This document shows, in pieces, positions 57,789 to 64,000 of a stretch of 64,000 nt of DNA; the stretch's first letter is position 1, and every line of letters begins with the position of its first letter. This stretch comes from Crocodylus rhombifer (lineage: Eukaryota; Chordata; Crocodylia; Crocodylidae). Location: contig JAVSML010020348.1 of NCBI GenBank assembly GCA_038503035.1, positions 1-64,000 of the forward strand, written 5' to 3'. Below the pieces are notes generated by a model that was given only the letters and a program-made list of their open reading frames with translations, ran no database searches and was not told where the DNA came from. The position numbers and the translations under genes were made by a program.

Positions 57789-59504
57789 ATGGTGACCATC
57801 TACTCTTTTAGGAAATTCAGGACACAGGTACAAAAATAAGACAACTTATTTTCATAAGAGTACTTATCAGGAATAAAATACTGCCTTAAACCTTTGTGTC
57901 ATAGTGCCTGATCCTTCAAGTAATTATTGCTTGGAAAACACACATGCACATATATGTTAGCTTCTTGTTCAGTATGGATCATAGTAACTTGTTATTCAAT
58001 ATGGTCCCAAATAAGAAATATTTTTAAAAATATGTGCTGAGTGTTTAGTACCTATGTCTAAGGAAGACATGACTGCCTTGTGGAGGCCAGGTACTTATTT
58101 TTAAACCAGAGATGCTAATTGAACAAAAATGTAGAACACGTTCAGTGTTTAAATTCACATTCAGGTCTTTGGTCACTGATGCAGGTTTACTTACAAGTCT
58201 ATGAAAAGTAATAGATCTGACATTTAGCTACAAATGCTAATGGCAAAAGCCAGCAATACAAATTTGAGTTTGAAAAGGTTTAACAGGGCTTGGTTAGCTG
58301 AACTGACTGGCTTGAGTTGCTTCTGTTCAAGTGACTTGCTATACACTTCACTGCTACTTATTGTAACTTTGTGCCAGCCAGTTCATCCCATCTGTTCCAT
58401 GGCACACCCATTAAAATATATCATTTACCAGAAGTAAATCTATCTTACAATGGTCATCTTTCAAGCAACTTAGAAAAAAACTGTAGGTAGCAATTATTCA
58501 ACTTATTGCTCTACCAACTTAAGCATTTTAGCTTTAATGGGCTGCCAAACTATAGAGAAGTAGTGCTTGTGGCATGACTAGAAAGAAGAGAATGAGCTGG
58601 GAGTTAGAAAAGCAAATTGCGTTCCTTCATGCTATAGCTAAAATAGCTGACTGTTAGATTTTCTTTTCCTGGGTAGATCCCCTATAATGGTAGCTTTAAT
58701 TGGGTATTTCCACCCTTTTTATCACTTGTTTATATTAACACAGATTCTCACCGCTCTTCCTTTGCAAGTGAGCAATGCGCAATTAGAGGAGGCTCATGTA
58801 ATTGATGTAATTAACAGATAGAAAAGTTATGATACAGAAAAGAAAAATAAATCCAGTAGAATATTTAGTACAGTTTGACAGCTCTGGCACATGTCATACT
58901 TTAGGAGTATGTGTGCTACCTGCAATAAACTAAACATATTTTATCAGCTAATGCTTCTGGTACAACTTACCTAAGCAACTCTTGAAGTTGAGACATCAGT
59001 CACTTGAAGCTGAGATATGAATGAATAATGACCTATCTGAATTTACAGCAACCTATTGTCATTGTCAGCAAAATATCAAACCATTAAATAAGCCTCTATA
59101 ATTTAAAAAAAGTTATCCAGTCCAGGCAGATAACATTATCTATTCCTTAACCTGTTTTACTTAGGTTTTTTTGTTGTTGCAAAGTTGTTATAGTATAGTG
59201 GGTCACACTGAGTGCTGGTGGTTCTATGTTAAAGCAGGACATAAAGTTATATAATAAAATTAAGTCCAGAGGGATAGGCAGGCAAAGTGATTTGACATTT
59301 GGGGTAACGGCAAGTATGCATTAGCTTGTACATGATAGTTGAGGGGTAGAAAAAAGCAGTGAAAAATTTGAATTCATTCTCAGAGTCATGAATGAGAAGC
59401 AAAAGGGAAGGTCTGGTTACTTGTCACTTAGCTGTTTGTTACTGTAACAGTTGTGTTCCCCATAAAAAGAAGGAGGTGGAATTGAGGGTTTGTTTTTTGT
59501 CAAT
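57789..59504. other. AT-rich non-coding DNA
   Basis: No gene recognised. Frame 58234-58437 has no family motif. Confidence 0.55.
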
Positions 59505-59590
59505 AAATGGGGTTGTCTTTGTTCTGTACCTACCACAATGGGATCATGGTCAATGACTTGGGCTCCTAGGAGTACTGATAACACATTGCC
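59505..59590 (+). repeat. Decayed amniote repeat tail
   Basis: GTTGTCTTTGTTCTGTACCT then CACAATGGGATCATGGTCAA and TGACTTGGGCTCCTAGGAG is reminiscent of a tail sequence found repeatedly in sauropsid genomic DNA and 3' UTRs. Identification is from memory of the pattern, without a search, and is uncertain. Confidence 0.3.
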
Positions 59591-60056
59591 TCACACAAGG
59601 TTGGCAACATGTCAGCAAATGTCCATGAAACAGGACATTAGTCTTCAGTTTTCTGTTTGTATTCAAGAAGTACAATATGGATCCATCACTCGTCTGTTAA
59701 AAATCTTCCATAATCTCTTTGAGGAAAACAGCTTCTCCAAATCAGCTTCTGAATGTAGGATTTCTGCCATGTCAGCTGTTGGCATCATGGAGAAGTGAAA
59801 GAATTCAATATACATTCTTCACTTTGGCAAGTTCTACAACTCTAGCTATCATCTGCTGTTTATGGAAGGGGCCCTCAGATTGCCAGTGATAACTTTCCTC
59901 CCACTTTCTTTTAAGTTTCTGTCTGTCAGCACTGGCTTACTTCACCTGTATAAATGCTCTCATCCTTGTTCTCAATTGTACTGGGAGTCCAGGCTGACCA
60001 ACCTCCCCTTTGTCTTGGACTTCAGAAGACCCATAAAAGAGATGGGATGAAAGACA
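59591..60056. other. Non-coding DNA
   Basis: Frames at 59490-59798 and 59862-60050 are unconvincing; no domain or splice pattern recognised. Confidence 0.5.
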
Positions 60057-60366
60057 GATAGCCCAGGAAGAAATTATTGACAAATCTGAATCTAGTTCCA
60101 TCTACCTGAGGTGATGAGAGCAAGTGTTTTGAGGGCTGTTAAGTCTCATCAATAATTTAAGAGAACACTGTATTAAACCCTATTCATTAAAAGCCTAGAG
60201 AGCACCTGAGTGGCAAGCATCATGTATCATCATTTAAAAGACACAGTTTTAATTATTTCTCCTTCTCCCTACCCAGATGATAAAGGCATCTATTAAATTA
60301 CTTTTTCCTGTCTTGCATGGTAAAGGTAGAGGTTAGTAATCAAATATAGCTGTACGTATAACACAT
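60057..60366 (+). repeat. Left arm of 310 bp inverted repeat
   Basis: The arm begins GATAGCCCAGGAAGAAATTA and ends TGTACGTATAACACAT. It is the reverse complement of 61599-61908 with no insertions or deletions and three substitutions: left bases A60090, A60167 and T60318 correspond to G, G and C on the same strand sense in the other arm. Identity is 307 of 310 (99.0%). It is unique-looking, AT-rich, non-coding, and has no TIR or poly-A tail. Confidence 0.97.
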
Positions 60367-60719
60367 CACTTCTTAAAATATCTGAATTCATATTACGTTG
60401 TAGGGTGTACACATGCGAGTGTGTGTACTGAGATTGAGAATTAGAGAATGAGAACAAACTATTATGTGATCATGAAACTGTAAGGGAGATGGAGATTGGG
60501 TTGGGCAGTTATATGGTACTGTGAAGTACAAACTGGAGGATCAGCAGTCTCACCATATTTTGATTATTCCAATAACTGAGTTTTGCTGCTGTCTTTTTAA
60601 AGCAAACATGATCTTTATAGGGAGCTAGACAAATCTTATATTTTGTGAAATGTTATTTTACATGTGTTGTTTTAGTAGACTTTATTAGTATTTCTAGGCT
60701 AGTGTCCTTTTGACACTGT
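60367..60719. other. Spacer between inverted arms, left part
   Basis: Unique-looking AT-rich DNA with no gene. It differs from the DNA next to the right arm, so the near-identity ends sharply at 60366. Confidence 0.6.
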
Positions 60720-60974
60720 GGGTGCATCTACATGGGCATTAATGCACTTTTCCTAATGCGCATTAAATTTAGTACCTCCAATGTGAGGTACTAAATAAAT
60801 GCACATTAAGCTGCCCTAATGCACAGTAGCAAAAGCCCATGCTTTTTTTTAGTGATGCTTAATGCACAGTAGCCTATTTTACTGCTCATTAGCATATTTA
60901 CAGTTTTTTATGTGACGCTTTAATGCACAGTAAAATAAGCTACTGTACATTAAAGCACACATGTAGATGTGCCC
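60720..60974. mobile_element. MITE-like TIR element, family A (255 bp)
   Basis: The left end GGGTGCATCTACATGGGCAT and the reverse complement of the right end GGGCACATCTACATGTGTGC are strong inverted repeats. The interior repeats TTAATGCACAGTA-type words and has GGTACTAAAT/ATTTAGTACC, forming foldbacks. It is kin to 13798-14030. It lies in the spacer of the 310 bp inverted repeat. Confidence 0.7.
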
Positions 60975-61598
60975 AGTGATATCCAATAAAGTGTAAATAT
61001 AAACATTATACAGAAAAAAATCTCAAACCTACTAGGGGAAGAATACTTGTAGACACTGTCCCTGAACACAATGCAAGACTGTCTGCAGAAGGAAGGGAGT
61101 AGCTGGCTCTCTGATCATTTCTACCTCCTCTTGCACTGATTGGATGTTGTTGGATGGGGGAATGTAGCTCCAGTCTAGCGTGGCATGTGTATCATACCAG
61201 ATAGAGATTCCAAGTTATTTGACGTACCTATATTTTTCTATGGACACTAGAAATGGGGCATGCAGAGCAATGAAAGTAAAGGAATACATCAAGGACGAAA
61301 GGAAGAGCATGTTGTTTCATAGACAATGAGAGAAGCATAGTAAGGATATCATCCAGATTTTCAAAGAGGCCTCTTGATATTACATCAGTTAACTTCTGGC
61401 CTTGCTTATGAATATTAACAGCAGTCGTTCAACAAAGGAACATTCATATCCTCCACCTATGCTAAACTTTCCACTACTATAAACTCACTGCAGTTTTTAC
61501 ATTAAAGTGTTAAAGGTACACTAAAATTATTTTACTCTTGCCTAAACAAGCTGATATAACTAGTGATATTGCTTACGTATGCTTTTGCTAAATGCATC
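60975..61598. other. Spacer between inverted arms, right part
   Basis: AT-rich, no gene recognised. Confidence 0.6.
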
Positions 61599-61908
61599 AT
61601 GTGTTATACGTACAGCTATATTTGATTACTAACCTCTACCTTTACCGTGCAAGACAGGAAAAAGTAATTTAATAGATGCCTTTATCATCTGGGTAGGGAG
61701 AAGGAGAAATAATTAAAACTGTGTCTTTTAAATGATGATACATGATGCTTGCCACTCAGGTGCTCTCTAGGCTTTTAATGAATAGGGTTTAATACAGCGT
61801 TCTCTTAAATTATTGATGAGACTTAACAGCCCTCAAAACACTTGCTCTCATCACCTCAGGTAGATGGAACTAGACTCAGATTTGTCAATAATTTCTTCCT
61901 GGGCTATC
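61599..61908 (-). repeat. Right arm of 310 bp inverted repeat
   Basis: Reverse complement of 60057-60366 at 99.0% identity, with no gap. The arm begins ATGTGTTATACGTACAGCTA and ends ATTTCTTCCTGGGCTATC. Bases just outside it (ACTGAAG on the right, GCATC on the left) do not match the other side, so both boundaries are sharp. Confidence 0.97.
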
Positions 61909-61995
61909 ACTGAAGTATTGTGATTTAAGAAATTCTCATGCTGGTATAACAAATTCAGGAGGCAAGTGGGTATGAAATTACAGCCACTCCATTTA
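61909..61995. other. Non-coding DNA
   Basis: Short stretch with nothing recognised. Confidence 0.5.
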
Positions 61996-62000
61996 GAGAC

Positions 62001-62037
<37 letters not shown>

Positions 62038-62038
62038 C
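61996..62038. repeat. (GA)n microsatellite
   Basis: GA repeats with one AAAG interruption, about 43 bases. The minus-strand open frame of repeated Leu and Ser here is a by-product. Confidence 0.95.
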
Positions 62039-64000
62039 TCTATTAGCACACAAGCTGGAGAAAGAGTGGAAGTGAAATGAATCCTACCTCCTGCATCTTC
62101 CTTCAGCAAGAAAGTAGTTAAATGCTTCTGCTGAATAGGCTCAGAGACTCCTAAAAGAAGGCTTCTTGTGCTATTTCTATCTATATCCAGCATGAGGAAC
62201 TAAGGCCAGCTGTCCAATCTTTCTATCATCATTGCTGTCATTTACATTTTGAGATGAAACAAAGCTAGAGCAATGAAGAAAGGGGGTAAAAAGAGACTTG
62301 CTTTGCACTCAAGACTTATGTCAAAAATGTTTCAGTCCTCAGATAATTTGCTCAGTTCTGGCTCCCTTCATATTTACTTCAAAGCTTCAGTGAAAATGAA
62401 AGGGAGGAAAAATGGTATTTAGGTTTGCAGATAGATGTATCTTGCATTCTTGTGACCATATCTAACCTTGCTGATAGGTGTCTTCCTCTTAAGTTAGAAG
62501 CTTGCTACTAACCTCGAAGAAATCTATTTGGAAAGTAAGTCAAGGATACTGCTATCCTAGTAAATGTTAAGATATATATCAACTTCGTTGGGTATTATAT
62601 ATTGTTAATTAATCTAACATTTTAGCTGCATTCATATATATATCTGTGTATAAACTTAGTATTAAACAGTTTTAATATGAATTTTATTTTTGATCAATTA
62701 ATAGGTTTGTTTAGAACACCAGAAGAAGACTATAGTCAACATGAACATGCAGACTGAATACTCATGTTGATGATGCTTGTCAGTTACTTTCCAATCGATT
62801 TAAACAATCTTGATCTTAAACATTGTTGCCTTCTTGACTTACCACTATTAAAAAAAAAAAAAATTCCTTTCCTAACCAACCCAAATGCCAAATACCCTCC
62901 TCCAATACTTAAGCACAAAAGAAAGAATGTTTATTCTGGAGCTGCATTAAAGTGCGAACACTTTGCGTTAAAGCTATTTTCTTTAGAAATAAAATCCAAA
63001 TTAAAAGAACATAATGGTCTCGAAGTCAAACATCTAAACTGGAAAAGCTGGAATTAAGATGGCACATGCTATCATAATTTGCCATCATCTTGAGCATCCG
63101 CCTGGTCCAGTCATCCCAATTCCATTCCTCAATCTTCTCCATGCTTTCTGGATGCCCTCAGGAGGAGTATTGAGAGAACAGTAGGGACTGTCTCCTTCCT
63201 CATAGTTCTGACATATCACTAAATAGGCCAGTGGCCAGGAAGATCAATTATTGAGAAAGTCCTGCTTACCTGACAGAGTATAGCCAGTGAAGACAGACAG
63301 ACTAGTCATAGGATTCAGTGGCTAAATTGTAACACGTCTGTCCTGTACATAGTCCAGCTGTGACTTGTCTCTCTAAAGTTTTATAATTTAGCCAAATATG
63401 GATGATTTTTTCATGGATGCCTGTAAAAGCACACATTAACTCAAAGGGCATACTGTATCAGATTTTAAGTCCTCACTTCAAAGCATGGAGGCACTGGCAT
63501 TTCTTAACCAGTTATATTTTTGATATGGGCAAAATTGCTTACTCCTTGCCCCTCCCCTGTCCCGTCCTGTCTCAGCAGCAGCTTCTGTTTTAGGGTATAG
63601 AGACATGTAACCATTTTATCAATATCTACCAATACAGATCTAAGATGCTGTAGTACAACCATTAGCACTGCATGCTCCTGTAGTGTAGTACACCTAAATG
63701 AAGCCAGGTTCAAGGTGCAGTGATTTAGCTAACTTGTATCCCCATGGGAGCATGCCGAGGTAGCAGTTGCATCATAATAGCTAATGTTTGCTTTCTGGTA
63801 GCAGCATAATAAGCACAATCCTTCCTGCTGCTGGGGAAGTTGGGGACTGGTGACATCACTAACTATATATTTTGGCACCAAAATGATAAGAGACAGATAT
63901 AGTTCCTGAAACTCTTGTTGGAATCAATCGTACCTATACACATGCTCCAATGCATTCTGATTAGAATATGTTGGTGCAGACTCAATTAATTATGCTGCAG
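62039..64000. other. AT-rich non-coding DNA
   Basis: No gene or repeat end recognised. A 13-base A run is at about 62851-62863 and a short TA run near 62634. The frame 62764-63057 is AT-driven, with no motif. Confidence 0.55.

Noticed and set aside
61996..62193. Leucine/serine-rich minus-strand open frame as a signal or membrane protein
   Set aside because: The repeated residues are translation of the (GA)n microsatellite.

Overview
The window is vertebrate nuclear DNA, most likely crocodilian, with turtle as the main alternative. No host gene can be supported. The sequence is AT-rich, non-coding and dense in transposable elements. The best organism clues are the CR1 LINE copies with sauropsid-type 3' ends (ATTCATAG- or TTCATAG-like tails beside a GGGACCTC core), tRNA-like SINEs, several nonautonomous DNA-element families with terminal inverted repeats (TIRs), and LTRs. 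I see no splice-consistent conserved exon, so this is a gene desert or the inside of a large intron. The organism call is inference from repeat style.

Layout. 1-9 kb: AT-rich DNA with a GC-rich foldback (1480-1670), a non-CR1 LINE relic (about 2810-3470) and a decayed CR1 (about 3475-4630). 9-17.9 kb: a SINE, a 0.94 kb GC-rich TIR-like element (9345-10285), CR1 fragments, two TIR elements (13798-14030, 14368-14884), a tandem array of about 154 bp units (16432-17020), and a CR1 5' part spanning the end of ORF1 and the start of the endonuclease (about 17258-17905). 18-23.9 kb: an LTR-like block, a second non-CR1 LINE relic and a GC-rich element with a hAT-like end. 23.9-26.3 kb: a nest of insertions: an old hAT element holding a CR1, which itself holds a younger hAT MITE with a perfect 8 bp target duplication and a short CR1 tail.

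26.9-36.2 kb: a TIR element, an 810 bp LTR-like block (27944-28753), and a young 5'-truncated CR1 (about 33119-35012) inside another repeat with a GC-rich flank. 36-45 kb: SINE fragments, a 10-base assembly gap (39967-39976), a solo LTR with GGGGG on both sides (40099-40652), a Tc1/mariner-type element with TA duplications (42179-42729) and a foldback MITE with an 83 bp palindrome. 45.6-49.5 kb: a composite of CR1 and another LINE, then an ERV-LTR-like block. 50-64 kb: a short inverted repeat, a 1.29 kb TIR-family element, a CR1 inserted into the middle of a MITE (56513-57788), and a striking 310 bp inverted repeat with arms 99% identical (60057-60366 and 61599-61908) around a 1.23 kb spacer.

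The coding remnants do not work together as a system. They are dead retrotransposon reading frames whose breaks can be read directly. The youngest CR1 copy has a premature stop, a one-base deletion and a mutated catalytic aspartate. The most unusual feature is the 310 bp inverted repeat, whose origin I cannot assign.
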